Both the position numbers and the translations under genes were made by a program. Positions 50,754 through 58,724 of a stretch of 64,000 nucleotides of DNA are shown here, piece after piece; the first letter of the stretch is position 1; every line of letters begins with the position of its first letter. Origin of the DNA: Glaciimonas immobilis (GTDB taxonomy: Bacteria; Pseudomonadota; Gammaproteobacteria; Burkholderiales; Burkholderiaceae_D); contig NZ_JAAOZT010000017.1 in assembly GCF_011947285.1 (NCBI RefSeq), positions 1-64,000 on the forward strand. Direction: 5' to 3'. The notes below the pieces were generated by a model, which made no database searches, was not told the origin of the DNA, and worked only from the letters and a program-made list of their open reading frames with translations.

Positions 50754-52502
50754 ATGATGAAAAAAAATCGCATTACAAGCCTATTGGCGATGGCAGCTTT
50801 TCTGCCGGTTGCCGTGATAGCCGCAGAGACGCCCGCGGGCACCGATCTCAAACCCTACACCCCGGTGACCGACCAGCGACTCTCCAAACCGGAGCCGCAA
50901 AACTGGTTGATGTACCGTGCCAACTACGAATCGTGGGGATATAGTCCGCTCAAAAAAATTAACACCGACAACGTCAAAAATCTGAAACTGGCATGGAGCT
51001 ACGCGACCGGCATGCTGGACGGCCACCAGTCTCCGCCTATCGTCAACAATGGCTACATGTACGTCACGACACCGAACAATCAGGTGATTGCATTCGAGGC
51101 TAAATCGGGCAAGGAAATTTGGCGCTACAAAAAGCAAATCCCGGAAGAGCTTCAGCAGCTGCATCCGACCAATCGCGGCGTTGCACTGTACGGCGACAAA
51201 GTGTTTATCGCCACCACCGACGCGTTTGTCGTCGCGCTCGATGCCGTCACTGGTAAAGAGCTGTGGAAAACGGCGTCGGCAGATTGGAAGGCCGGCTATT
51301 ACTCAACACTGGCTCCGCTCGCAGCTGAAGGTAAAATCATGATTGGCGTGTCCGGCGGTGAGTACGGCATTCGCGGCTTTATTGCCGCTTATGATGCCGA
51401 CACCGGCAAGGAAGTATGGAAGCGCCATACGATTCCAGCACCAGGTGAGACTGGTTCAGAGACCTGGCCAAAAGATGATTCCTGGAAAACGGGCGGTGGT
51501 TCGGTATGGGTGACGGGCAGCTATGATTCCAATACTAAAGTGTCTTATTGGGGTATCGGTAATGCGGCCTCATGGATGCCCGATACTCGACCAGGGGACA
51601 ATCTGTTTTCGTCTTCCGTGATGGGGATTGATGTTAATACCGGTGAACTCAAAGGGCATCATCAGTACCATTATGGCGATGGCTGGGACTGGGATGAAGT
51701 TTCCGCACCGCTGCTGATTGATATCGAACGCAACGGAAAGAAAGTCAAATCACTGGTGCATGCTGGTCGGGATGGTTACCTTTGGTGGCTGGAGCGTGAC
51801 AAGGACAAGATCGATTTTGTCGATGCGTGGCCATTTGTACTGCAAAATGTCTTTACCGGCATCGATAAGAAGACCGGTCGACCATCTTACAATCCTACCC
51901 GCGTGCCCGCCACTGGAAAAACGGTCAACTTCTGTCCGTCGCTGTGGGGCGGCAAAGATTGGACACCTGAAGCGTACAACCCGAACACGGGCCTGTTATA
52001 TGTTCCGGCAAATAACAACCTCTGTGCGGAAATCACTGGCATATCGGCAGGTAAGTATAAGCCTGGCCAGTTGTTTATCGGCGTATCCCTCGACAACATC
52101 CTGACGCACGTTCGTCTGGATGAAGCAGCCAAAAAGAATATTGGAGAAGTGCAGGCATGGGATATGAAAACCGGCAAAAAAGTCTGGACCCACACTTATC
52201 CGCAAATGAACTGGGGTCCGTTACTCACCACCGGAGGCAATCTGGTATTTGGCGGCGGTACCAATGATCGCAAGTTCAGGGCCTTCGACGCGCGTAATGG
52301 CAAACTGTTGTGGGAACAGGCGATGAGTTCCGGCGTGATCGGCGTTCCTACCAGTTTTGAGGTCGATGGCGTGCAGTATATTGCCGTCCAGTCTGGCTGG
52401 GGCATTGATGCAGCGCGTATGCAAGGCGCCTTCGATGCGGTGATGCCAACTAAAACATTGGTACCACAGGGTGGCGTAGTCAACGTGTTCCGATTGGAAT
52501 AG
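50754..52502 (+). CDS. PQQ-dependent alcohol dehydrogenase (probably lanthanide type)
   Basis: This 582-residue periplasmic quinoprotein has a start at ATG 50754 (GGAGAAGACA upstream) and a signal peptide ending AVIAAE. Eight-bladed propeller repeats contain W-docking motifs (AKSGKEIWRYK, AVTGKELWKTA, ADTGKEVWKRH, MKTGKKVWTH, ARNGKLLWEQ), GVSGGEYGIRG and LVHAGRDGYLWWLER. The catalytic region reads GDGWDWDEVSAP (Asp312 and Asp314). The extra Asp two residues after the catalytic one marks lanthanide-dependent XoxF/PedH-type enzymes. The Cys-Cys disulfide of MxaF-like enzymes is missing. No cytochrome c gene is adjacent. Confidence 0.92.
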   Translation: MMKKNRITSLLAMAAFLPVAVIAAETPAGTDLKPYTPVTDQRLSKPEPQNWLMYRANYESWGYSPLKKINTDNVKNLKLAWSYATGMLDGHQSPPIVNNGYMYVTTPNNQVIAFEAKSGKEIWRYKKQIPEELQQLHPTNRGVALYGDKVFIATTDAFVVALDAVTGKELWKTASADWKAGYYSTLAPLAAEGKIMIGVSGGEYGIRGFIAAYDADTGKEVWKRHTIPAPGETGSETWPKDDSWKTGGGSVWVTGSYDSNTKVSYWGIGNAASWMPDTRPGDNLFSSSVMGIDVNTGELKGHHQYHYGDGWDWDEVSAPLLIDIERNGKKVKSLVHAGRDGYLWWLERDKDKIDFVDAWPFVLQNVFTGIDKKTGRPSYNPTRVPATGKTVNFCPSLWGGKDWTPEAYNPNTGLLYVPANNNLCAEITGISAGKYKPGQLFIGVSLDNILTHVRLDEAAKKNIGEVQAWDMKTGKKVWTHTYPQMNWGPLLTTGGNLVFGGGTNDRKFRAFDARNGKLLWEQAMSSGVIGVPTSFEVDGVQYIAVQSGWGIDAARMQGAFDAVMPTKTLVPQGGVVNVFRLE

Positions 52503-52548
52503 TAGCTGACCGTATTGCATTCTTAAAAGGTTGTCCCAAGAAGGCATG

Positions 52549-52573
52549 TCCGGGCGGTTGCCTGCGGCATGCC
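52549..52573 (+). promoter_or_regulatory. Intercistronic RNA hairpin
   Basis: Arms 52549-52560 and 52564-52573 (CGGGC...TGCC with TGC loop and GGCA.GCCCG) form a hairpin between the alcohol and aldehyde dehydrogenase genes. No T run follows, so it looks like an mRNA-stability or processing element rather than a terminator. Confidence 0.4.
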
Positions 52574-52597
52574 CGACCAACAATAAATGGAGAAGCT

Positions 52598-54043
52598 ATG
52601 TCGCATCACTATCAGAACTATATCGATGGGCATTTTATTGACGCTGGCAGCAGTGGTCAGATTGAAATCTATAACCCCGCTACCCAAGGATTTATCGGGA
52701 CCGTTTCAGATAGCACGTCGGATGCCGTGGATGCGGCCGTGTCGGCAGCGCGCGTGGCGCAGCGCAGCTGGGCAAAGCTGCCAGCGATTGAGCGGGCAGG
52801 CCACTTGCGCGCGATCTCGGCAAAGATTCGTCAGCATGTTGATCGTCTGGCAGAAATCATCACCCGCGAGCAGGGCAAGACCCTTGAACTTGCGCGCGTC
52901 GAGGTCTCCTTCACTGCCGATTACATCGACTATATGGCCGAATGGGGCCGCCGTATCGAAGGGGAAGTCATCACCAGTGACCGGGTCGGTGAAACTATCT
53001 TCATGTTACGCAAACCGCTCGGCGTGGTGGCGGGAATCTTGCCGTGGAATTTCCCCTTCTTCCTGATCGCGCGCAAGATGGCACCGGCATTGATCACCGG
53101 TAACACCATCGTGATCAAGCCTAGCGAAGAATCGCCTATTAATGCGTATGAATTCGCGAAACTGGTGGATGAGACCGATCTTCCAAAAGGTGTGTTTAAT
53201 CTGGTCAACGGGCGCGGTGCTTCGGTAGGTGCAACGCTGACCGGCCATGCGGATATCAATATGGTGAGCTTCACCGGCAGCGTTGACGTTGGTATGCGCA
53301 TCATGGGCAGTGCAGCCAAAAATATGACCCGGGTCAATTTGGAGCTAGGCGGCAAGGCACCTGTGATAGTGCTGGAGGACGCCGACCTCAACCTCGCCGC
53401 AAAGGCGATCTGGGATTCCCGCATTACCAATACGGGACAACTCTGCAACTGCGCGGAGCGCATCTACGTCGCCAGTTCCGTAGCCGACGAGCTAACCGCC
53501 AAAATCGCGACGCATATGAAAAGTACGCGCTTCGGGGACCCTCTCTCACAATCGGACCTGCACATGGGGCCGCTGATCAATAAACAAGCATTGCATAGGG
53601 TCGATGCGATGGTCCAGCGTGCTTTAGCCGAAGGTGCTGAACTGGTCACCGGCGGTAGAATTGCCGGTCGGGATGATGGATTTCACTACGAACCCACAGT
53701 CCTGATGAATTGCTCTCACAAAATGGAGATCATGCATAAGGAAGTGTTCGGACCAGTCATCCCGATACAAAAAATTGATAGCCTTGAAGAAGCTATTCAA
53801 CTTGCAAATGATAGCCAATATGGCTTGACCTCCTCAATCTTCACCCGCAATCTTAATCATGCAATGCAGGCATGCCATGCGCTTGAGTTTGGTGAAACTT
53901 ATGTAAACCGTGAACACTTTGAAGCGATGCAAGGCTTCCATGCCGGTCGCCGCAAATCGGGCATCGGTGGTGCAGATGGCAAGCATGGATTGTATGAGCA
54001 CTTGGAGACGCAGGTAGTTTATATGAATCACGGCCAGCTTTAA
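52598..54043 (+). CDS. NAD-dependent aldehyde dehydrogenase, AldA (lactaldehyde dehydrogenase)-like
   Basis: This 481-residue enzyme resembles E. coli AldA from end to end. It has the catalytic Cys283 in NTGQLCNCAERIY, general-base Glu in LELGGKAPVIV, the Asn motif LPWNFPFFLIARK and the tail FGETYVNREHFEAMQGFHAGRRKSGIGGADGKHGLYEHLETQVVY. AldA enzymes oxidise hydroxyaldehydes such as lactaldehyde and glycolaldehyde, which suits the product of the upstream alcohol dehydrogenase acting on a diol. The start follows GGAGAAGCT. It is probably in the same sigma54 transcript. Confidence 0.92.
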   Translation: MSHHYQNYIDGHFIDAGSSGQIEIYNPATQGFIGTVSDSTSDAVDAAVSAARVAQRSWAKLPAIERAGHLRAISAKIRQHVDRLAEIITREQGKTLELARVEVSFTADYIDYMAEWGRRIEGEVITSDRVGETIFMLRKPLGVVAGILPWNFPFFLIARKMAPALITGNTIVIKPSEESPINAYEFAKLVDETDLPKGVFNLVNGRGASVGATLTGHADINMVSFTGSVDVGMRIMGSAAKNMTRVNLELGGKAPVIVLEDADLNLAAKAIWDSRITNTGQLCNCAERIYVASSVADELTAKIATHMKSTRFGDPLSQSDLHMGPLINKQALHRVDAMVQRALAEGAELVTGGRIAGRDDGFHYEPTVLMNCSHKMEIMHKEVFGPVIPIQKIDSLEEAIQLANDSQYGLTSSIFTRNLNHAMQACHALEFGETYVNREHFEAMQGFHAGRRKSGIGGADGKHGLYEHLETQVVYMNHGQL

Positions 54044-54126
54044 CAGGGCGCGTGCGCCGGTGCAAAAGCCTGTTACACCGGCGCCTATGGCTAAGTATTT
54101 TTAGACAAGTGCATTAAAACGAAAAT

Positions 54127-54195
54127 TTGCAGGCGACGGACTCCGCGGCGATGCGAGGATTTCACGCCGGACCAAAACACTCTGGAACCTTAGTT
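54127..54195 (+). pseudogene. Scrap of an aldehyde dehydrogenase C-terminus
   Basis: Before the racemase start, the frame reads SAAMRGFHAGPKHSG, recalling EAMQGFHAGRRKSGIGG from the end of the aldehyde dehydrogenase just upstream. DNA agreement runs over about 25-30 bases (GCGATGC.AGG.TT.CA.GCCGG). It looks like the end of a decayed tandem copy. Confidence 0.4.
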
Positions 54196-54228
54196 GCCTG
54201 GCAGCGCCTGCATCCAGCGGAGAATAAA

Positions 54229-55314
54229 ATGAACACAGCACCATTGACCATAAGAGACATAACAGCGCGCGCTGTTATAGCGCCCATCAGTCGCCCGATC
54301 CGTACCGCCGTCGGCACTATTCCTGCCGCACCACTCGTCTTGCTTGATGTCACTACAGAAGAGGGGATCACGGGTCGGTCATACCTGTTCGGCTATACCC
54401 CGACATCGTTAATTCCCCTGGTGAAAATTGTTGAGGAGCTGGCACGCGATCTTAAAGGCAAGGCAGTCGTACCGGTAGATCGCATGCGCGAACTCGACCT
54501 GCGCTTTCGGCTGCTTGGAACGCAGGGCTTGCTGGGAATGGTGATTTCAGGGCTGGACATGGCTTTTTGGGACATATTGGGGAAGGCGGCTGGCATGCCG
54601 GTAGTGCGACTCTTAGGCGGATCGCCGAGGGCGCTTCGTGCGTACGATAGCTACGGTGTAGTAGACGTTCGCGCCGACGAACGCGATATCTTGCAATCGT
54701 TAGAACGTGGATTTGAGGGAATCAAGATCAAAATCGGCGATGCCGACCTCAAGAAAGATATAGACACAGTACGCGCCGTACGCGAGATGATCGGACCGGA
54801 CGTCGCGCTAATGCTTGATTACAATCAGAGCCTCGGGCCAGCCGAAGCGTGCCGACGGATTGAGCGCTTGCTGGAGTTCGACCTTCATTGGGTTGAAGAG
54901 CCAGTTTCAGCGCAAGATTTACAAGGTCATGCACGGGTCCGGGCATCAAGCGGTGCCCGCATTCAGACCGGCGAGAACTGGTGGTTCCCCAGAGACATGC
55001 AACGTGCTATCAGCGCAGGCGCGTGCGACTTCGCTATGCCCGACATCATGAAAATTGGTGGAGTAACTGGGTGGATGGCTGCGGCGGCACTCGCTGATGC
55101 GGCTTCCTTGCCTGTGTCCAGCCACCTTTTCATCGAAGCAAGTTCTCATGTGTTGGCAGTAACACCCACATTCCACTGGCTTGAGTACCTCGACTTTGCC
55201 GGTGGCATCGTTGAGGAGCGTCATGAAGTGGTCAATGGAACAATCACCGCGAAGGGTCCAGGCCTGGGGATCAGTTGGGATGAACAAGCGGTATCGCGCT
55301 ATATGGTTCAGTGA
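54229..55314 (+). CDS. Mandelate racemase/enolase superfamily, mandelate racemase-like
   Basis: This 361-residue protein starts at ATG 54229 (GGAGA upstream). The catalytic set of Pseudomonas mandelate racemase is present with a constant shift of two residues: Lys166 and Lys168 (GIKIKIG), metal ligands Asp197 (LDYNQ), Glu223 (WVEEP) and Glu249 (GENWWFPR), the Asp272-His299 dyad (MPDIMKIGGVTGW; SSHLF) and Glu319 (TPTFHWLE). The KxK plus Asp-His dyad allows proton transfer at both faces, hence racemisation of a 2-hydroxy acid. A sugar-acid dehydratase would be the main alternative, but the motif matches favour the racemase. Confidence 0.88.
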   Translation: MNTAPLTIRDITARAVIAPISRPIRTAVGTIPAAPLVLLDVTTEEGITGRSYLFGYTPTSLIPLVKIVEELARDLKGKAVVPVDRMRELDLRFRLLGTQGLLGMVISGLDMAFWDILGKAAGMPVVRLLGGSPRALRAYDSYGVVDVRADERDILQSLERGFEGIKIKIGDADLKKDIDTVRAVREMIGPDVALMLDYNQSLGPAEACRRIERLLEFDLHWVEEPVSAQDLQGHARVRASSGARIQTGENWWFPRDMQRAISAGACDFAMPDIMKIGGVTGWMAAAALADAASLPVSSHLFIEASSHVLAVTPTFHWLEYLDFAGGIVEERHEVVNGTITAKGPGLGISWDEQAVSRYMVQ

Positions 55315-55319
55315 CAAAG

Positions 55320-55330
55320 ATTGGTCCAAT
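55320..55330. promoter_or_regulatory. Palindrome ATTGGTCCAAT, copy 1
   Basis: The perfect 5+1+5 dyad lies 5 bases after the racemase stop. The TTGGT/ACCAA half-site style is typical of FadR-family GntR operators. A second identical copy is at 55532. Confidence 0.55.
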
Positions 55331-55531
55331 GACATAGCTAAAGAAAAGATATTTTCGCTATTTGAGATTCATCCAATCAAAAAAAAGATCGTCTTTGTGA
55401 CAGTGAGTGCGCTTTAATTTCCTTTGTCCTCATGCCTAAAGGAGAACTTTCTCTTTTTTAAGCGAAGGAAACGCCACTACTTTAATGCACTAAAAACTAC
55501 ATTTGTAAAAACATGTAAAGTAAGCAATCTC

Positions 55532-55542
55532 ATTGGTCCAAT
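55532..55542. promoter_or_regulatory. Palindrome ATTGGTCCAAT, copy 2
   Basis: This copy is identical to the dyad at 55320 and lies 49 bases before the acyl-CoA dehydrogenase start, a good place for repression. The interval 55315-55590 holds no gene and probably contains the promoter of the three-gene operon that follows. Confidence 0.6.
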
Positions 55543-55590
55543 AAATCCTCTTTTCCCAGTCCTTATTACCCGCAACAACGGAGAGTAGTC

Positions 55591-56781
55591 ATGAATTTCA
55601 CCCTTCCACCGGAAATCTGCGCACTGCGTGATCGCACACGGCGCTTTATCGCCGAGCAGGTCATTCCCTTAGAGAAAGACGCCCGCCAGTCCAGCCATGG
55701 CCCCAACGAGGCGCTACGCCGCGAACTGATTGAGCGCGGCCGCGCAGCGGGCCTGCTCACGCCCCATGCTTCGCTAGAGATGGGCGGCCTGGGCCTGAGT
55801 CATGTCGCAAAAGCCGCCATTTTTGAAGAAGCCGGCTACTCATGGCTAGGACCCACGGCGCTCAACATCCATGCGCCCGACGAAGGCAATATTCACCTCA
55901 TGGAAGAAGTTGGCACCCACGCACAAAAAGAACGCTGGCTACGCCCACAGGTCGCCGGCAAGACGCGCTCGTGCTTTGCCATGACTGAGCCTTCACCGGG
56001 AGCAGGGGCCGATCCGTCGATGCTGATGACCCATGCCGTACGCGATGGCGATGACTACGTCATCAACGGCCTGAAATGGTTCATTACCGGTGCCGACGGT
56101 GCGGACTACGCCATCATCATGGCGCGCATGGAAGATGGCTCGGCCACGATGTTTCTGACCGACATGGACCGCCCCGGCATCACCCTTGAACGCAATATGG
56201 ATGCGATGGACGCCTGCTTCACCGGCGGTCATGGGGTACTGCGCTTCACCGATCTGCGCATTCCCGCAAGCGATGTATTGGGCGAAGTAGGCAAAGGCTT
56301 TCGGTACGCACAGGTGCGCCTGGCACCCGCACGCCTGACACACTGCATGCGCTGGCTAGGACAAGCCCGCCGTGCGCACGACATTGCCCTCGAATACATC
56401 CGTCGTCGCCAGGCCTTCGGCAAGCCTCTGGCAGAACACGAAGGTGTGGGCTTCATGCTGGCAGACAATGACATGGATCTGCACACTGCACGCCTGCACA
56501 TCTGGCACACTGCCTGGATGCTGGATCAGGGCGAAAAATGCAACTTCGAATCGAGTCGCGCCAAGGTGGTTTGCTCGGAGGCTGAGTGGCGCGTGGTAGA
56601 TCGCTGCGTGCAGATGCTGGGTGGACAGGGTGTGACGGCCGAAACTGCTGTCATGCGCATCTTCACTGACATGCGGGCTTTCCGCATCTACGATGGTCCG
56701 AGCGAAGTGCACCGCTGGAGCATGGCGCGCAAGCTGGTACATCAGGCTGACAAGGCGGCCGCCGCCGGAGACCAGACATGA
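55591..56781 (+). CDS. Acyl-CoA dehydrogenase (LvaC/ACAD10-11-like)
   Basis: This 396-residue flavoenzyme has a typical acyl-CoA dehydrogenase fold: FAMTEPSPGAGADPSMLMT, INGLKWFITGADGADYAIIMAR, GFRYAQVRLAPARLTHCMRWLGQARRAHDIALEYIRRRQAFGKPLAEHEGVGFMLAD, and QMLGGQGVTAETAVMRIFTDMRAFRIYDGPSEVHRWSMARK. In ACAD10/11 and Lva pathways such enzymes work with an APH-fold kinase to eliminate phosphate from a phosphorylated hydroxyacyl-CoA. The kinase gene two positions downstream supports that here. It overlaps the next gene by ATGA. By eye its GC is higher than that of the PQQ operon. Confidence 0.9.
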   Translation: MNFTLPPEICALRDRTRRFIAEQVIPLEKDARQSSHGPNEALRRELIERGRAAGLLTPHASLEMGGLGLSHVAKAAIFEEAGYSWLGPTALNIHAPDEGNIHLMEEVGTHAQKERWLRPQVAGKTRSCFAMTEPSPGAGADPSMLMTHAVRDGDDYVINGLKWFITGADGADYAIIMARMEDGSATMFLTDMDRPGITLERNMDAMDACFTGGHGVLRFTDLRIPASDVLGEVGKGFRYAQVRLAPARLTHCMRWLGQARRAHDIALEYIRRRQAFGKPLAEHEGVGFMLADNDMDLHTARLHIWHTAWMLDQGEKCNFESSRAKVVCSEAEWRVVDRCVQMLGGQGVTAETAVMRIFTDMRAFRIYDGPSEVHRWSMARKLVHQADKAAAAGDQT

Positions 56782-57563
56782 TACAAAACATGCATAAAGC
56801 CATAGACCGATTTCGCCTTGATGGGCGCATAGTCCTGATAACAGGGGCCTCCAGCGGCTTGGGCAACCATTTTGCCCATCTGCTCGCCAGCGCGGGTGCA
56901 CGCGTAGCAGTGGCGGCGCGTCGTGCCGACAAGTTGCAGTGTTTAGTTGAGAGCATCACCGCTGCTGGTGGCCAAGCACGCGCACTTGCGCTAGACGTCA
57001 CCGACAGTACCAGTGTGCGCAATTGCTTCCATGAACTGACCAGCTGGGGCGTGCCCGATGTGGTCGTGAACAACGCTGGTATTACCGTGACGCGTCCGTT
57101 GCTGGAACAAACCGAAGAAGACTTCGACAGTGTGATTGAGACCAATCTCAAGGGCTGCTGGCTGGTCGCTACCGAGGCCGCGCGACGCATGGTGGCTACA
57201 GGCCGTGGCGGTAGCATCGTCAACATCGCCTCCATCCTGGGCGAGCGGGTGGCCAGCGGTGTGGCACCCTATGCCATCTCCAAGGCCGGCGTAGTGCAGA
57301 CCACCAAGGTGATGGCGCTGGAGTTGGCGCGGCATAACATCCGGGTCAACGCGTTGCTGCCCGGTTACGTGGTGACGGACTTGAACCGTGAATTTCTCAG
57401 CAGCGCCGCGGGCGACAAACTGCGCTCGCGCATTCCGACCCGCCGTTTCAACGAGCTGACCGATCTGGACGGCCCGCTGCTACTACTCGTCTCCGACGCC
57501 GGTTCAGGGATGTCGGGTTCCACCCTTGCCGTAGACGGCGCGCATCTGGTAAATTCTCTATGA
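56778..57563 (+). CDS. Short-chain dehydrogenase/reductase (LvaD-like position)
   Basis: This 261-residue SDR has the cofactor motif LITGASSGLGNHF with RR after the second strand (VAVAARRADKL), NNAG in VVVNNAGITV, and the catalytic Ser/Tyr/Lys set (NIASILGERVASGVAPYAISKAG). It is co-translated with both neighbours through ATGA overlaps. In the Lva pathway the SDR oxidises the 3-hydroxyacyl-CoA formed after rehydration; the same role fits here but is inference. Confidence 0.9.
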   Translation: MIQNMHKAIDRFRLDGRIVLITGASSGLGNHFAHLLASAGARVAVAARRADKLQCLVESITAAGGQARALALDVTDSTSVRNCFHELTSWGVPDVVVNNAGITVTRPLLEQTEEDFDSVIETNLKGCWLVATEAARRMVATGRGGSIVNIASILGERVASGVAPYAISKAGVVQTTKVMALELARHNIRVNALLPGYVVTDLNREFLSSAAGDKLRSRIPTRRFNELTDLDGPLLLLVSDAGSGMSGSTLAVDGAHLVNSL

Positions 57564-58597
57564 ACATACGTTCGGTTTCCCTGCCAATGGAAGCGTTAGC
57601 GCATTATCTGCAAGCGCAAGGACTAAGCGGTGACGGACCGCTCAATGCATCGCCGCTGACCGGCGGCCAGTCAAATCCGACATTTCGGCTCAGCACCGGC
57701 GCGCGTCACTATGTGCTGCGCAAAAAACCGCCGGGACAACTGATTGCATCAGCCCATGCCATCGACCGCGAATACCGCGTAATGAAAGCGCTGCGAGGCA
57801 CTGATGTGCCGGTGCCGCATATGTATCTCTATTGTGAGGACGAGAGCATCGTCGGAACCCCGTTTTATCTGATGGAATTTCTCGACGGCCGGGTACTGGT
57901 GGACCAATCCCTGCCGGGTATGGCGCCTGCTGAGCGAGGTACTATTTATCGTGAAATGAGCCGCGTGATCGCTGCGCTGCACAGCGTGGACCAAGAGGCC
58001 GTCGGCCTTGCAAGCTACGGCAAGCCCGGCAACTATTTTGCGCGGCAGATTACCCGCTGGTCGCGTCAATGCCGCGAATCTACCCTGCCAGTCAACGACG
58101 CGATGCAAAAGCTGATGGATTGGTTGCCCGATAATATTCCGCAAGGCGACGAAACCACGTTGGTACATGGCGACTATCGGCTCGACAATCTAGTGTTTCA
58201 TCCGACCGAATCTCGCGTCATTGGCGTGCTCGACTGGGAGCTGTCAACTTTGGGGCATCCGCTGGCAGATTTGTCTTACCAATGCATGTCCTGGCGCATT
58301 TCGCCCACCTTGTGGCGCGGCATTGCAGGGCTTGATCTGGCAGCACTGGGCATCCCGAAGGAAGAAGAATACGTGGCGATGTACACCGAGGCGACCGGGC
58401 GCGACCCGGCAGAGCATTGGGACTTCTACCTTGCCTACAATCTGTTCCGCATGGCAGCGATTCTGCACGGCATTGCACAGCGCGCTGCGGATGGCAACGC
58501 TGCGGCGCATGACGCGGTAGAAACCGGGCGCAAGGCAGCGCCGTTGGCCGAACTCGGTTGGGAATCTGCACAGCGCTATGAGGCATCCAGGCGTTAA
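57560..58597 (+). CDS. APH-fold kinase (LvaA/ACAD10-type hydroxyacyl-CoA kinase)
   Basis: This 345-residue aminoglycoside-phosphotransferase-like protein has ATP-site residues YVLRKKPPG, the Brenner motif LVHGDYRLDNLVFH (catalytic Asp and Asn) and metal-binding IGVLDWELSTLGHPLADLSYQ. This subgroup, adjacent to acyl-CoA dehydrogenases, phosphorylates the hydroxyl of 4-hydroxyacyl-CoAs in known cases (LvaA, ACAD10/11), not antibiotics. A small LvaB-like partner was not found next to it. The start is the ATG overlapping the SDR stop. Confidence 0.88.
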   Translation: MNIRSVSLPMEALAHYLQAQGLSGDGPLNASPLTGGQSNPTFRLSTGARHYVLRKKPPGQLIASAHAIDREYRVMKALRGTDVPVPHMYLYCEDESIVGTPFYLMEFLDGRVLVDQSLPGMAPAERGTIYREMSRVIAALHSVDQEAVGLASYGKPGNYFARQITRWSRQCRESTLPVNDAMQKLMDWLPDNIPQGDETTLVHGDYRLDNLVFHPTESRVIGVLDWELSTLGHPLADLSYQCMSWRISPTLWRGIAGLDLAALGIPKEEEYVAMYTEATGRDPAEHWDFYLAYNLFRMAAILHGIAQRAADGNAAAHDAVETGRKAAPLAELGWESAQRYEASRR

Positions 58598-58640
58598 CGT
58601 TATGTTGTACTGACTTCGAACCGTCAATCATCAGCGCCAA

Positions 58641-58670
58641 TGTATATACGAAACAATTGTATATACGAAA
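58641..58670 (+). promoter_or_regulatory. Direct repeat TGTATATACGAAA, 17-base period
   Basis: Two identical 13-mers lie at 58641-58653 and 58658-58670, 55 bases before the quinone oxidoreductase gene. They may be a tandem regulator site overlapping the promoter (TATATA boxes). Confidence 0.5.
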
Positions 58671-58724
58671 ATCAATGAAACATGAATCGCCATTCGTCTC
58701 AAACACTTACCGATAGGAGCTCTT

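Noticed and set aside
52549-52573. Terminator between the alcohol and aldehyde dehydrogenase genes
   Set aside because: The hairpin has no following T run and the genes are close and functionally linked.
57560-58597. Antibiotic resistance (aminoglycoside phosphotransferase)
   Set aside because: The subgroup and the coupled acyl-CoA dehydrogenase and SDR genes point to hydroxyacyl-CoA metabolism, not drug modification.
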